A stretch of DNA of 64,000 nt, from NCBI RefSeq assembly GCF_029975155.1, contig NZ_JARKPQ010000140.1, forward strand, positions 1-64,000, in the 5' to 3' direction. Under the pieces are notes generated by a model, which worked only from the letters and a program-made list of their open reading frames with translations, was not told the DNA's origin and ran no database searches. A program made the position numbers and the translations under genes. Shown piece by piece: positions 25,543 through 34,302 of this stretch; positions within the stretch are counted from its first letter, which is position 1, and each line of letters begins with the position of its first letter. This DNA is from Propionicimonas sp. GTDB lineage: Bacteria > Actinomycetota > Actinomycetes > Propionibacteriales > Propionibacteriaceae.

Positions 25543-25884
25543 ATGGCTGAGAAGCAGCGCATCATCCAGGAGTTCGTCCCGGGCAAGCAGGTCACGCTGG
25601 CCCATGTGGTGGCGAACCCGGACGCGCGCCTCTACCCGAAGGTCGGCCTCGCCCAGCAGGCGGGAGCGATCGGCGTGATGACCATCACCCCTAGTGAAGC
25701 AGCGATCATTGCCGCGGACATCGCCACGAAGGCCGCGGCGGTGGAGCTGGGCTTCGTCGACCGGTTCTCCGGGTCTCTGGTGGTGCTCGGCAGCCTGACC
25801 GACGTCCAGTCCGCCGTGGAGAACGTGGTCACGATCCTGTGCGACCAGCTCGGTTTCGCCAGACCGCCGCTGACGCGGACGTGA
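25543..25884 (+). CDS. pduU: Microcompartment shell protein PduU (EutS family)
   Basis: 113 residues: QRIIQEFVPGKQVTLAHVVA at the start, then a circularly permuted BMC domain (GLAQQAGAIGVMTITPSEAA; SLVVLGSLTDVQSAVENVV). PduU-type hexamers are minor shell components with a beta-barrel cap. GTGAGAGGCAGGG precedes the ATG. Its stop overlaps the GTG of pduV. Confidence 0.94.
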   Translation: MAEKQRIIQEFVPGKQVTLAHVVANPDARLYPKVGLAQQAGAIGVMTITPSEAAIIAADIATKAAAVELGFVDRFSGSLVVLGSLTDVQSAVENVVTILCDQLGFARPPLTRT

Positions 25885-26306
25885 AGCGGATCCTGCTGGT
25901 CGGCGGCGTCGGCTGCGGCAAGACCACCCTGCTGCAGCGCCTGCACGGCACCGAACTCAGCTACGCGAAGACCGAGACCATCTACACCGACGGCGCCGTG
26001 GTGGACACCCCTGGGGAGTACCTCGAGCTGCCCTGGTTCAAGCATGCGCTGCGGCTGGCGTCGTTCGAGACCGAGCTGGTGGTGCTGCTCGCGTCCGCCA
26101 CCGTCGGGGAGGCGCGGTTCCCGCCCGGCTTCACCACGTTCTTCATGCCACCGTCGATCGGCGTGGTGACCAAGATCGACATCGCGACCCCGGCCGAGGT
26201 CGCCACCGCGTCCAGCCACCTGCGCCTCGCCGGCGCGACCGAGTTGTACGAGGTCTCCGCCCTCACCGGAGAGGGCATGGACGTCCTCGCCGCCCGCCTG
26301 GCCTGA
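25881..26306 (+). CDS. pduV: PduV/EutP family GTPase-like protein
   Basis: 141 residues from a GTG at 25881 that overlaps the pduU stop (GTGA). G-motifs are visible: G1 LLVGGVGCGKTTL, G3 VVDTPGEYLE and G4 VVTKIDIATP. PduV-type proteins associate with the shell through PduU and have been linked to microcompartment positioning. The neighbouring pduU supports the assignment. Confidence 0.92.
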   Translation: MKRILLVGGVGCGKTTLLQRLHGTELSYAKTETIYTDGAVVDTPGEYLELPWFKHALRLASFETELVVLLASATVGEARFPPGFTTFFMPPSIGVVTKIDIATPAEVATASSHLRLAGATELYEVSALTGEGMDVLAARLA

Positions 26307-26723
26307 GGACCGTCCTCCGTCATCCCGGCGAACGCCGGGGTCCCCGCAACCCGACCGGCGACGTAGCGCACGGGATCCCGGATCAAGTCCGGGATGACGA
26401 GGGAAGAGTCCGGGATGACGAGGGAAGAGTCCGGGATGACGAGAGAAGAGTCCGGGATGACGAGAGAAGAGTCCGGGATGACGAGAGAAGAGTCCGGGAT
26501 GACGAGAGAAGAGTCCGGGATGACGAGAGAAGAATCCGGGATGACGAGAGATGACGCACGGGCTGGACCGAGTCAGAACCGTCCCCTTACCGTTCAGCTC
26601 CCGCGCGCCCACGCACCGTCATCCCGGCGAACGCCGGGATCCCCGCAGCCCGGCCGGCAACACACGTGCAGGGGATCCCGGGTCAAGCCCGGGATGACGT
26701 CAAGCCCGGGACGACAGGGCACG
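26307..26723. repeat. Repeat-filled gap between pduV and pduQ
   Basis: 417 bases with no gene. A family-A pair lies at about 26318-26397 and another at about 26619-26719. Between them, 26388-26553 is a minisatellite of about eight 21-bp units (TCCGGGATGACGAGAGAAGAG) that begins in the GGGATGAC end of the first palindrome. The open frame of MTREESG repeats across it is not a gene. A fragment GTCCCCTTACCGTTCAG at about 26582 resembles family C. Confidence 0.88.
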
Positions 26724-27854
26724 TCAGACGATGCGGCGCAACAGGGCGGCCAGGTCGGCCTCGGTGACTGCGACGGGGTTGCCGGACGTGCAGAAGTCCT
26801 TCAGCGCGGTCGCCGCGAGGGACGGGACGGCGGCGAGGAAGGCGTCCCGATCGACGTCGGCGGCGGTGATGGTCGCGGGCATGTCGAGCGTCCAGCGCAG
26901 CTGCTCCACCCAGTCGATCAGCGCCAGCACCAGGTTGCGGTCGCTGGACGCCCGCAGCCCGACCGCCCGCGCGAGGGTGACGTAGCGGCGTCCCACCCCC
27001 GACAGTCCGCCGTAGCCGAAGCCCAGATCGCCGGCGTTGAAGGCGATCACGTGCGGCAGCAGGATCCCGTTGAGGCGGCCGTGCGCGACCTTGAACGAGC
27101 CGCCGATCGCGTGGGAGAGACCGTGGACGATGCCCAGCCCGGAGTTCTGGAACGCGATCCCGGCCATGGTGGCGCCGGTGTGCTGGTGCTCCCTGGCCTT
27201 CAGGTCGTCGCTGCTGCGGTAGCTGCGCACCAGGTAGGTGTCGGCGATCCGGAGCGCCTTCTCGGCGAGGGCGTCGGAGAAGTCGTTGTGGCCCACCGCG
27301 ACGTAGGCCTCGATCGCGTGGCTCACCGCGTCCATCCCGGAGTCGGCGACGAGCCGCGGCGGCGCCGTGCGGACCGCGTCCGGGTCGAGGATCGCCATCT
27401 CCGGCAGCATGTCCGCTGACGTCAGCGGCAGCTTGGCGTGGCTGACCGGGTCGGTGACCACCGCGAAGGAGGTGACCTCCGAGCCGGTGCCGCTGGTGGT
27501 CGGGATCACGATCAGCCCGTCGCTGAGCGGATGGCCCTGTTCGAGAGCGAGTTTGCGGACCGCCTTCGCGGTGTCGATCGGTGACCCGCCGCCGAGCGCG
27601 ACGATCGCGTCCGGCTCGAAGGCGAGGAAGGCGCGCAGTCCCTCCGTGACGGCGTTGATGTCGGGGTTCGGCTGCACCTGGTCGAAGACCTCGACGATCG
27701 CCTTCCGCAACTCGGCCAGCACCTGGTTCATCAACTCGGTGGTCGCCATGAAGGCGTCGGTGACCACCAGGACCCGCTTGCCCTGGAGCGTGTCCAGGGC
27801 CTTCAGTGAGTCAGGCCCGTAGCAGAGGGTGGTGGTGAGCTGGAAGCGAAACAC
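26724..27854 (-). CDS. pduQ: Iron-dependent 1-propanol dehydrogenase PduQ
   Basis: 376 residues of the iron-containing alcohol dehydrogenase family. The NAD motif region is VALGGGSPIDTAKAVRKLA, then [13 protein letters not shown]. Iron ligands lie in SGMDAVSHAIEAYV, GIVHGLSHAIGG and HGRLNGILLPHV. It reduces propionaldehyde to 1-propanol and recycles NAD for PduP. The GTG start at 27854 lies inside the end of pocR (44-base overlap) with GGGAGA upstream, so it is translated from the pocR transcript rather than with the main operon. Confidence 0.93.
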   Translation of the reverse strand: MFRFQLTTTLCYGPDSLKALDTLQGKRVLVVTDAFMATTELMNQVLAELRKAIVEVFDQVQPNPDINAVTEGLRAFLAFEPDAIVALGGGSPIDTAKAVRKLALEQGHPLSDGLIVIPTTSGTGSEVTSFAVVTDPVSHAKLPLTSADMLPEMAILDPDAVRTAPPRLVADSGMDAVSHAIEAYVAVGHNDFSDALAEKALRIADTYLVRSYRSSDDLKAREHQHTGATMAGIAFQNSGLGIVHGLSHAIGGSFKVAHGRLNGILLPHVIAFNAGDLGFGYGGLSGVGRRYVTLARAVGLRASSDRNLVLALIDWVEQLRWTLDMPATITAADVDRDAFLAAVPSLAATALKDFCTSGNPVAVTEADLAALLRRIV

Positions 27855-29109
27855 CGGCTGGTCTCCCGTCGCGCGCAGAGAACTGACGCCGGAACTCGCT
27901 CGGGGACAGCCCGGTGTGCGAGCGGAAGACCCTGGAGAAGTAGTTGACCTGGTGGAAATCGAGCTCCGCCGCGATCTTCTGCACCGGCATCTGCGTGGAA
28001 GCTAGCATCAGCTGGGCGCGGGAGATCCGCCAGGCCGTCACATACGACACGAATGTGTAGCCGGTGACCGATTTGAACAACTTCGACAGGTGGCCGGGCG
28101 ACCAGTGCGTGGACGCCGCCGCCTCGGTGAGCGACAGCGCGCGGTTGGGGTGCCGGGCGATGTCGTTGAGCAGGTCCCTCAGGTCGCGGGCGCGGTGCGG
28201 GCGCGAGCGGACGATCTCGTCCAGCACCATGCCCAGCAGGCGCTCGAAGTACAGCTGCGCGGAGTAACGGTTGGTGGACGCCGTCCTGCGGTCGCGCTGG
28301 CGCTGGACGACCTGGGTCAGGTGCGGCAGCAGCCGGGGCGCGCTGTCCCGGGTCGCCGCCAGCACCCCGTCCTCGATCCGGACGAGGTGGTCGCGGACGT
28401 CGCCGGCGCCGGCGTACGCCTCGTCCAGCAGCCGGCTGATCTCGCCGAACGCGCCGGCGAGGTCTTCTGCGTCGATGGCGGCGCGCAGCGAGCTCCAGTC
28501 CTCGGCAGGGGTGCCCGTCGCGCCCGTCCCCTCGGCGGCGGGCGGCCGCGGCACCAGGGTGAGCAGCGGGAACCGGGATCGCGGCGCCTCCGCGACGCCG
28601 CGGCGGCTCCGCACGCCGTCGATGCCCTGGCTGAGCCCCAGCAGCGTCTTGGCCGCGGCGGCGATCCGGCGCAGGTTGGACCGCGGCACCTGCTCGTACA
28701 GTTCCTCCAGCTGGACGTCGCCGCGCCAGCCGGAGTTGTTGGTGAGGTACTCCGGCTGTTCCGCCTCCGGCACCCGCACCTGGCCGCAGAGGATGGCGCC
28801 CACGTAGGTGTCCCCGTCCGTGATCGGGACGGAGAAGTCCACCAGCCCGGAGTGACAGCGGTAGGCCTGCGGTGAGCCCTCGATCAGTGACTGCAGGCCG
28901 CCGTGGGCGTCGCAGCCGTGACAGAGCTTGTCGCGACGCGGATCGGAGCGCATCATCCGGCAGAAGTCGGTGAACGCGCAGGCCGGTGTCACCGGGATGC
29001 CGCGGGTGTCCACAGCCACCGTCGCGAGCCCCGTCGCCTCTGAGAAGTCTTCGAGTACCTTCTGGAGCTGGTCGAGGTCCAGCACCGCTCCAATCCCCAG
29101 CTCAGCCAT
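27811..29109 (-). CDS. pocR: PocR-type AraC regulator of the propanediol locus
   Basis: 432 residues. The N-terminal PocR sensory domain carries the conserved Cys set (FTDFCRMMRSDPRRDKLCHG, then CDAHGG, then AYRCHSGLVDFSVPITDGD). The C-terminal 100 residues are an AraC domain with two HTHs (SLTEAAASTHWSPGHLSKLF; VQKIAAELDFHQVNYFSRVF). In Salmonella, PocR activates pdu and B12 synthesis genes in response to propanediol. The same role is expected here for the divergent pduA/pduU region. Confidence 0.92.
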   Translation of the reverse strand: MAELGIGAVLDLDQLQKVLEDFSEATGLATVAVDTRGIPVTPACAFTDFCRMMRSDPRRDKLCHGCDAHGGLQSLIEGSPQAYRCHSGLVDFSVPITDGDTYVGAILCGQVRVPEAEQPEYLTNNSGWRGDVQLEELYEQVPRSNLRRIAAAAKTLLGLSQGIDGVRSRRGVAEAPRSRFPLLTLVPRPPAAEGTGATGTPAEDWSSLRAAIDAEDLAGAFGEISRLLDEAYAGAGDVRDHLVRIEDGVLAATRDSAPRLLPHLTQVVQRQRDRRTASTNRYSAQLYFERLLGMVLDEIVRSRPHRARDLRDLLNDIARHPNRALSLTEAAASTHWSPGHLSKLFKSVTGYTFVSYVTAWRISRAQLMLASTQMPVQKIAAELDFHQVNYFSRVFRSHTGLSPSEFRRQFSARDGRPAGVSLPAHHHPLLRA

Positions 29110-29368
29110 TGACGCCTCCGGTTGGATCGATGCCGAGACTAGCTCAACCGGCCACCCCGGGAAAGGGTGCGGTCGCCGCCCCCGGACGGGCGCCAGGCCG
29201 GTGCCGGCGGGGCGGCGGGGCCCGCAGAATGCCGGCCCCGCGACCCGAGGAGTCGCGGCGGATCTTCAGGAAAAGCTCAGCAAATGGGCTGCCGGTCACC
29301 CATTCGGGGGATTACCATATTCGACAGGTGCTTTGCCCATTGGCAGTCCTTTAGGGATAGGGGACCGC

Positions 29369-29394
29369 GGCCCCGCCTTCTTCGAGGCGGGGCC
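29369..29394. terminator. Strong GC hairpin between a lacI-type gene and pocR
   Basis: GGCCCCGCCT (29369-29378) pairs perfectly with AGGCGGGGCC (29385-29394) around TCTTCG. It abuts the stop of the lacI-type gene and lies upstream of pocR. No T-run follows, but stem stability fits a high-GC terminator. The remaining 29110-29368 is presumably the pocR promoter; no clear box is visible. Confidence 0.6.
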
Positions 29395-30425
29395 TAGCCG
29401 TTTCCTGGGCCGGTGACCCCGCAGCCGCAGGACTCCCGCACCACCAGCGTGGTCGGGTACGACCGGGACTTCGGCACCGTGCCCAGCACCTCGGCGACCG
29501 CGGCCCGCGCCATCCGCGCGAGCGGCACCCCCGCCGTCGTCAGCGGGGAGACGGCGAACTCCGCCCCCGGCGAGCCGTCGAAGGAGGTGACCGCGACCGC
29601 GCCCGGCACCGGCCGTCCGGCCCGCTGCAGGCCCGCGACCAGCCCGATCGCGATCTGGTCGGACGCGGCGAACGCCGCGGTCACGCCGGGATGGGCGGAC
29701 ACCAGGAGTGCGGCGGCGGCCAGTCCGCCGGCCGACGACCAGTGCACGCGGATCCGGTGGCCGGTGCCGAGGCCGGCCTCGACCAGTTCGTCCCGCCAGC
29801 CGCGCTCGCGGTCGTCCATGGGCTCGTCCGTCGCCTCGGGGTGGTCGGTGCCGATGACCAGCGCCACCTCGCGGTGCCCGTGGACCTCGACGAGGTGCCG
29901 GACCGCCGCCCGCGCACCGCCGTAGTAGTCCGGCCAGATCGCCAACCGCTCGGTCGGCGTGGCCAGACTCATCCGGACCAGCGGGACGCGGCTGCGCAGC
30001 GCCACCGCCACGGCTTCCGGTTCGGGGGCGGTCGCGGTGATCACACCGGCCACGAGGTGTCCGCTGAGGGTCTCGACCAGCGGAGCGATGCCGCCGGTCG
30101 TGCTCTGGGCCAGCACGAGGTTCATCGACTTGGCGCGGGCAGCGACCTCGACAGCCTGCGCCAGCGCAGCGAAGTACGGGTTGCTGACGTCGGGGACGAT
30201 CAGGCCGAGCAGGTCGGAGCGTCCGGTGATCAGGGACCGGGCCGCGGCGTTGGGCCGGTAACCCAGCTTCTCGATCGCGTCCAGGACCTTGGTGCGGGTG
30301 GCCTCCGCGACCGGCCGCGGCCCGTTGTTCACGACGTAGCTGACCACCGCGGAACTCACCCCGGCCAGCCGGGCCACGTCGTTCCGCGTGACGTCCCGTG
30401 GCGGCCTGGCATCGCTGCTGGACAT
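29394..30425 (-). CDS. LacI family transcriptional regulator
   Basis: 343 residues: HTH VTRNDVARLAGVSSAVVSYV, hinge NAAARSLITGRSDLLGLIVP and a periplasmic-binding-type core, ending with an unusual SCGCG motif. The regulator at 32985-34103 has the same SCGC ending and a nearly identical HTH (VVSYVVN.GPRPVA), so the two are paralogues. It lies downstream of the alpha-galactosidase gene on the same strand, separated by 277 bases of repeats. Its target is not evident; control of galactoside genes or of a distant locus is possible. Confidence 0.88.
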   Translation of the reverse strand: MSSSDARPPRDVTRNDVARLAGVSSAVVSYVVNNGPRPVAEATRTKVLDAIEKLGYRPNAAARSLITGRSDLLGLIVPDVSNPYFAALAQAVEVAARAKSMNLVLAQSTTGGIAPLVETLSGHLVAGVITATAPEPEAVAVALRSRVPLVRMSLATPTERLAIWPDYYGGARAAVRHLVEVHGHREVALVIGTDHPEATDEPMDDRERGWRDELVEAGLGTGHRIRVHWSSAGGLAAAALLVSAHPGVTAAFAASDQIAIGLVAGLQRAGRPVPGAVAVTSFDGSPGAEFAVSPLTTAGVPLARMARAAVAEVLGTVPKSRSYPTTLVVRESCGCGVTGPGNG

Positions 30426-30485
30426 CCACCCCCCTGTCGCTCTGTGCCCGCCAAGCCTAGAGGCCCGCCGTCGGCGACTCGTCAG

Positions 30486-30697
30486 CCCTTCGTGACGGTC
30501 GCAGCGCGACCTCCTCAGGGAGCGATGACGACTGTCGTCCCGGCGAACGCGTCATCCCGGCGAACGCCGGGATCCCCGCACATGCCCGGCAGCCCGACCA
30601 TTGTCATCCCGGCGAACGCCGGGATCCCGGGTCAAGCCCGGGATGACAAAGACAGCCGGGATGACAAAGACAGCCCGGGATGACAAAGACAGAGGGG
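30486..30697. repeat. Family-E and family-A repeats between lacI-type and alpha-galactosidase genes
   Basis: A CCCTTCGTGAC...CTCCTCAGGGAGCG element (about 30486-30522) is followed by family-A units from about 30539. The last unit runs into three short tandem copies of CCGGGATGACAAAGACAG (about 30641-30695). No gene or clear promoter is visible. Confidence 0.82.
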
Positions 30698-30702
30698 ACA
30701 GC

Positions 30703-32988
30703 TCAGACGGCCTCGGCGAGGTAGAGCACGACGTGGTCGGGCTGCATCGGGGCCTCGATCAGGCCGGTGGTGGCCAGCAGCGAGCCGGGCAGGACCACGC
30801 CGGACGGTGCGCCGGCGAGTCGCAGCGTGGGGACGGGACCGGCGCCGGCGGACTCGGGGCTGAGGTCCAGTTCGACCCCCCACCAGGGCGGGGGAAGGAC
30901 GCCCGACGGCGGCGGGCCGACCAGGACCGGTGACACCCGGTAGCGCCGGGCGGGATCGAGGCCCGGCAGCGGCAGCCGGCCCAGGAGCGCGGGGGTGTGC
31001 CACGCCACGGTCGCGAACGAGTAGAGCGCCCGGGAGCGGTCCGGCGCGACCACGCCACCGGCGACGATCGAGTCGTCCGGGACGTCGATGCGGACCAGAT
31101 CGCCGCCCAGCAGCAGGTCGCGATGAGCCTTGTAGAACGCGATCCAGCCGGCGAGCTCCGCACGCTCCGCCGGGGTCGCCGTCCGGATGTCCCACTCGAT
31201 GCCGAAGTGGCCGAAGAGCGCGGTCCCCGCCCGGAAGCCCAGCTCGTGGGTGCGTCCGGTGGTGTGCGACGTGCCGGACGCGATGTGCGAACCCATCAGC
31301 TCCGGCGGGAGGAGCTGGGTGGTCCACCGCAGCATCTGCTGCCGCTCCTGCGGGTCGATGCAGTCCGACACCCAGACCCGGTCGGTGTGCTGCAGGACGC
31401 CCAGGTCGACCCGGCCGCCGCCCGCCGAGCACGACTCGATCTCCAGGCCCGGATGCGCGGCCTTGAGTTCGTCCATCAGCCGGTAGGTGGCCTCGGTCTG
31501 CGCGTGCACCCCGGGACGGCCGTCGGGCCGGCTGCCCGCGTCGATCAGGTCGCGGTTGTGGTCCCACTTGATGTAGTCGATCCGGTACTCGTCGAGCAGC
31601 GCGAGCATCGCGTCCCGCAGGTAGGCGTAGCACTCCGGGATCCCCAGGTTGAGCACCTGCTGGTGGCGGAACGCCGGCGGCAGCCGGTCCCCGGCGGCCA
31701 GCACCCACTCCGGGTGCGCCCTGGCGACGTCGGAGTCGAGGTTCACCATCTCCGGCTCGAACCACAGGCCGAACTGCATGCCCAGCTCGCGGACCCGGTT
31801 CACCAGCGGGTGCAGCCCGTCCGGCCAGACCTCCGCGGACACCTGCCAGTCGCCCAGCCCCGCCCAGTCGTTGCGCCGGGCGCCGAACCAGCCGTCGTCC
31901 AGCACGTACCGCTCGACGCCGATCGCCGCCGCCTGCTCGGCCAGCTCCAGCAGCGGCGGCAACGAATGGTCGAAGTAGACCGCCTCCCACACGTTGATCG
32001 TCACGGGACGCTGCGTGGACGGATGCGTCGGACGCGCGCGCAGGTGCCGGTGGAAGCGGCGGGCCACCTCGTCCAGGCCGACGCCGTACGAGCCGTAGAG
32101 CCACGGACCGGTGTAGGCCTCGCCGGGACCGAGCACCATCTCCCCCGGCAACAGCAGTTCCCCGCCGCCGAGCAACTGCTCGCCGGTGATCATGCGTTCG
32201 GCGTAGTGGGTGTGGTTGCCGCTCCACCCGATGTGGACGCCCCAGACCTCGCCGGACCCGAAGCCGAAGCCGGCCGTGCCCGCGTGCAGCACGGTGGCCG
32301 CGTCCGCGCCGGTGCGGCCCCTGCGGCCCTCGCGCAGGTGGGTCCCGATGGTGAACGGACGGCGTTGCGGCACGCGCTCCTTGCCCCAGCGGCCGGTCAG
32401 GTCGAGCAGTTCCGATGCCACGACGGGCACCGGGTACGCCAGCACGAGATCGTTCAGCTGGTAGTCGGTGGAGCCGGTGTTCGTCAGCCGCGCCCGGCTG
32501 CGCAGCACCCCGCCGGCGGCCAGCTCGACCGTCAGCACCAGCTCGAGCCCGGCGACCTCGTCCACGGCGGTCACCTCGACGCTGCCGGTGCCGAGGGTGA
32601 CGAGGGTGGGGCGGCCGGACGGGGTCTCGACCCTTCGACGGGGCTCAGGGGAACCCGGCTCGACCAGCGGTTGGGGTGCAACCCTGAGCGTCCTCGTCGT
32701 GAACGCCGGCGACCAGTCGCGGCCGCCGCGCGAGCCGCTCAGCCCGGGCCGGCCCATCCAGCCGGTGCGGTGCTCGGGCAGCATTCCCACCCGCACCGGC
32801 TCGTCCACCAGGTTCGGGGCCATCGGGTACGCCCCGGCCGTGACCAGGGCCGTCACGTCCGCGAGGGTCAGCTCGCCGGGATCGGCACCCCAGTGCGCGA
32901 TCGCCGGCAGCCGGCCGCCGGCCAGGTCGAGGACGACCCCCACGCCGTCGGCGCGCAGTACGACGTAGGCATTCACGGTCTCGGTCAT
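30703..32988 (-). CDS. Alpha-galactosidase, glycoside hydrolase family 36
   Basis: 761 residues, the size of bacterial GH36 enzymes. An N-terminal beta-sandwich is followed by the catalytic barrel with ERYVLDDGWFGARRNDWAGL, FGLWFEPEMVNLDSDVAR, the nucleophile Asp in YIKWDHNRDLIDAG and the acid/base Asp in VWVSDCIDPQERQQM. No signal peptide is visible, so it hydrolyses imported alpha-galactosides (melibiose, raffinose type) in the cytoplasm. A stretch near residues 105-120 (PGSPEPRRRVETPSG) includes a family-B-like fragment. Its ATG overlaps the stop of the lacI-type gene (ATGA). Confidence 0.94.
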   Translation of the reverse strand: MTETVNAYVVLRADGVGVVLDLAGGRLPAIAHWGADPGELTLADVTALVTAGAYPMAPNLVDEPVRVGMLPEHRTGWMGRPGLSGSRGGRDWSPAFTTRTLRVAPQPLVEPGSPEPRRRVETPSGRPTLVTLGTGSVEVTAVDEVAGLELVLTVELAAGGVLRSRARLTNTGSTDYQLNDLVLAYPVPVVASELLDLTGRWGKERVPQRRPFTIGTHLREGRRGRTGADAATVLHAGTAGFGFGSGEVWGVHIGWSGNHTHYAERMITGEQLLGGGELLLPGEMVLGPGEAYTGPWLYGSYGVGLDEVARRFHRHLRARPTHPSTQRPVTINVWEAVYFDHSLPPLLELAEQAAAIGVERYVLDDGWFGARRNDWAGLGDWQVSAEVWPDGLHPLVNRVRELGMQFGLWFEPEMVNLDSDVARAHPEWVLAAGDRLPPAFRHQQVLNLGIPECYAYLRDAMLALLDEYRIDYIKWDHNRDLIDAGSRPDGRPGVHAQTEATYRLMDELKAAHPGLEIESCSAGGGRVDLGVLQHTDRVWVSDCIDPQERQQMLRWTTQLLPPELMGSHIASGTSHTTGRTHELGFRAGTALFGHFGIEWDIRTATPAERAELAGWIAFYKAHRDLLLGGDLVRIDVPDDSIVAGGVVAPDRSRALYSFATVAWHTPALLGRLPLPGLDPARRYRVSPVLVGPPPSGVLPPPWWGVELDLSPESAGAGPVPTLRLAGAPSGVVLPGSLLATTGLIEAPMQPDHVVLYLAEAV

Positions 32989-34103
32989 TCCTGGTTCCTC
33001 CTGGTCCGGCTGTGCTGGCGGGTGATCACGTCCACCCTGGTCGGTTCGATCTGGTCAGGGGTGCAGCCGCAGGAGCCGCGGCGCACGAGCTCGGTGGGGA
33101 ACTGCCGATGAACGCCCCGGGCGAGCTCGGGTTCGTCGAGCAGCTCGATCACCGCCGCGGCGAGCTCGGGCAGCGGCTGGCGGGCGACGGTGAGCGGCGG
33201 CCAGCAGAACTCCGACTCCTTGGTGCCGTCGAAGGCCACCACCGCCACGTCCTCGGGGATCCGCACACCCCGCTCGTGCAGCGCGCGGACGAGCCCGACG
33301 CCCTGCAGGTCGTTGCTGGCGAAGACGGCGTCCAGCCGCGGGTCCTCGGCGAGCAGCGCCGCGGCCCCGGCGTAGCCGCCCTCCCGGCTCCACGGCACCC
33401 GGACGATCGCGCCGTCCGGCAGCCCGGCGGTGCGGAGCGCCCGCCGCCAGCCCTGCTCGCGCGGGTCGGGATCGCCGAAACCGCCCTCGCCGACGATCAT
33501 CGCGATCCGTCGGCGACCGTGCTCCAGCAGGTGGTTCACCAGCGTCTCGGCCCCGCCGGCCACGTCCGAACCCACCGTGCGGCGCCCCGGCACCGGGCCG
33601 GGACAGTCGATCAGGACCGTCGGGACGCCCAGGGACTGGAACATCGCGCTGGCGTCGAACCCGGTGAACAGGAGCCCGTCCACCTGCCGCGAGACGAGGT
33701 CGTCGACGATGGCCTTCTCGGCCCTCGCGTCCTCGTGGGTGTCGCCGATCAGGATCCGCTTGCCCCGCTCGGCCGCGGCCTTGACCAGCTCGGCGGTGTA
33801 CTCGGCGAAGTAGGGGTTGAGCGCGTCGGCGACCACCAGGCCGAGTGTCTCGGTCGTGCCGCGGCGCAGCGCCCGCGCGCTGGCGTTGGGCCGGTAGCCC
33901 AGCAGCTCCATCGCCTCCCGCACCCTCGCGGCCGTCGCCGGCGCCACCGGACGGGGGCCGCTGTTCACCACATAGCTGACCACCGCGGTGCTCACTCCGG
34001 CGAGCCTGGCCACGTCCGCACGGGTCGTCGGCGCGCGCCAGCCGGGCTCCCGCGCCCCGGTCCTGGCGCGCGGCAGCTGCTCGGCCTCGTGCTGGGTCGA
34101 CAC
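32985..34103 (-). CDS. LacI family regulator of the alpha-galactoside locus
   Basis: 372 residues from GTG 34103, chosen because GAAGGAG lies 6 bases upstream. The HTH is TRADVARLAGVSTAVVSYVV and the hinge NASARALRRGTTETLGLVVA. The ligand domain ends with RRGSCGCTPD. It is co-transcribed with the GH36 gene and diverges from the sugar ABC genes. A CTACACGTGTAG palindrome in the intergenic region is the likely operator. The inducer is presumably an alpha-galactoside or product. Confidence 0.9.
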   Translation of the reverse strand: MSTQHEAEQLPRARTGAREPGWRAPTTRADVARLAGVSTAVVSYVVNSGPRPVAPATAARVREAMELLGYRPNASARALRRGTTETLGLVVADALNPYFAEYTAELVKAAAERGKRILIGDTHEDARAEKAIVDDLVSRQVDGLLFTGFDASAMFQSLGVPTVLIDCPGPVPGRRTVGSDVAGGAETLVNHLLEHGRRRIAMIVGEGGFGDPDPREQGWRRALRTAGLPDGAIVRVPWSREGGYAGAAALLAEDPRLDAVFASNDLQGVGLVRALHERGVRIPEDVAVVAFDGTKESEFCWPPLTVARQPLPELAAAVIELLDEPELARGVHRQFPTELVRRGSCGCTPDQIEPTRVDVITRQHSRTRRNQE

Positions 34104-34223
34104 CGGCACTCCTTCGTCCTCGACCGGCGTGAATCTACACCAATAGATAGAAGAGTTGCATGGGAGCACTCGGTTCGGCAAGCGTGACTTTTTCGTTATC
34201 TTCACCTCTTGCGCTCTCCGACT

Positions 34224-34235
34224 CTACACGTGTAG
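34224..34235. promoter_or_regulatory. LacI-type operator palindrome CTACACGTGTAG
   Basis: A perfect 12-bp, CG-centred palindrome 68 bases upstream of the first permease start and 120 upstream of the divergent lacI-type gene. A looser related sequence (TCTACACCAATAGATAG) lies at about 34133-34149. Together they suggest control of both transcripts by the neighbouring LacI protein. Confidence 0.68.
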
Positions 34236-34302
34236 CTTTTCATCGTCAGCCGCCGGCTCCTCCTCGTCTCGAGGTGGCGGAAGTCCCAAAGAGGGGAACG
34301 TG

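Noticed and set aside
26388..26553. Possible CRISPR array
   Set aside because: The units are contiguous 21-bp copies without unique spacers, and no cas genes are present.
26394..27419. Open frame beginning with eight MTREESG repeats
   Set aside because: It is a read-through of the 21-bp minisatellite followed by antisense sequence of pduQ; no ribosome site and no recognisable domain.
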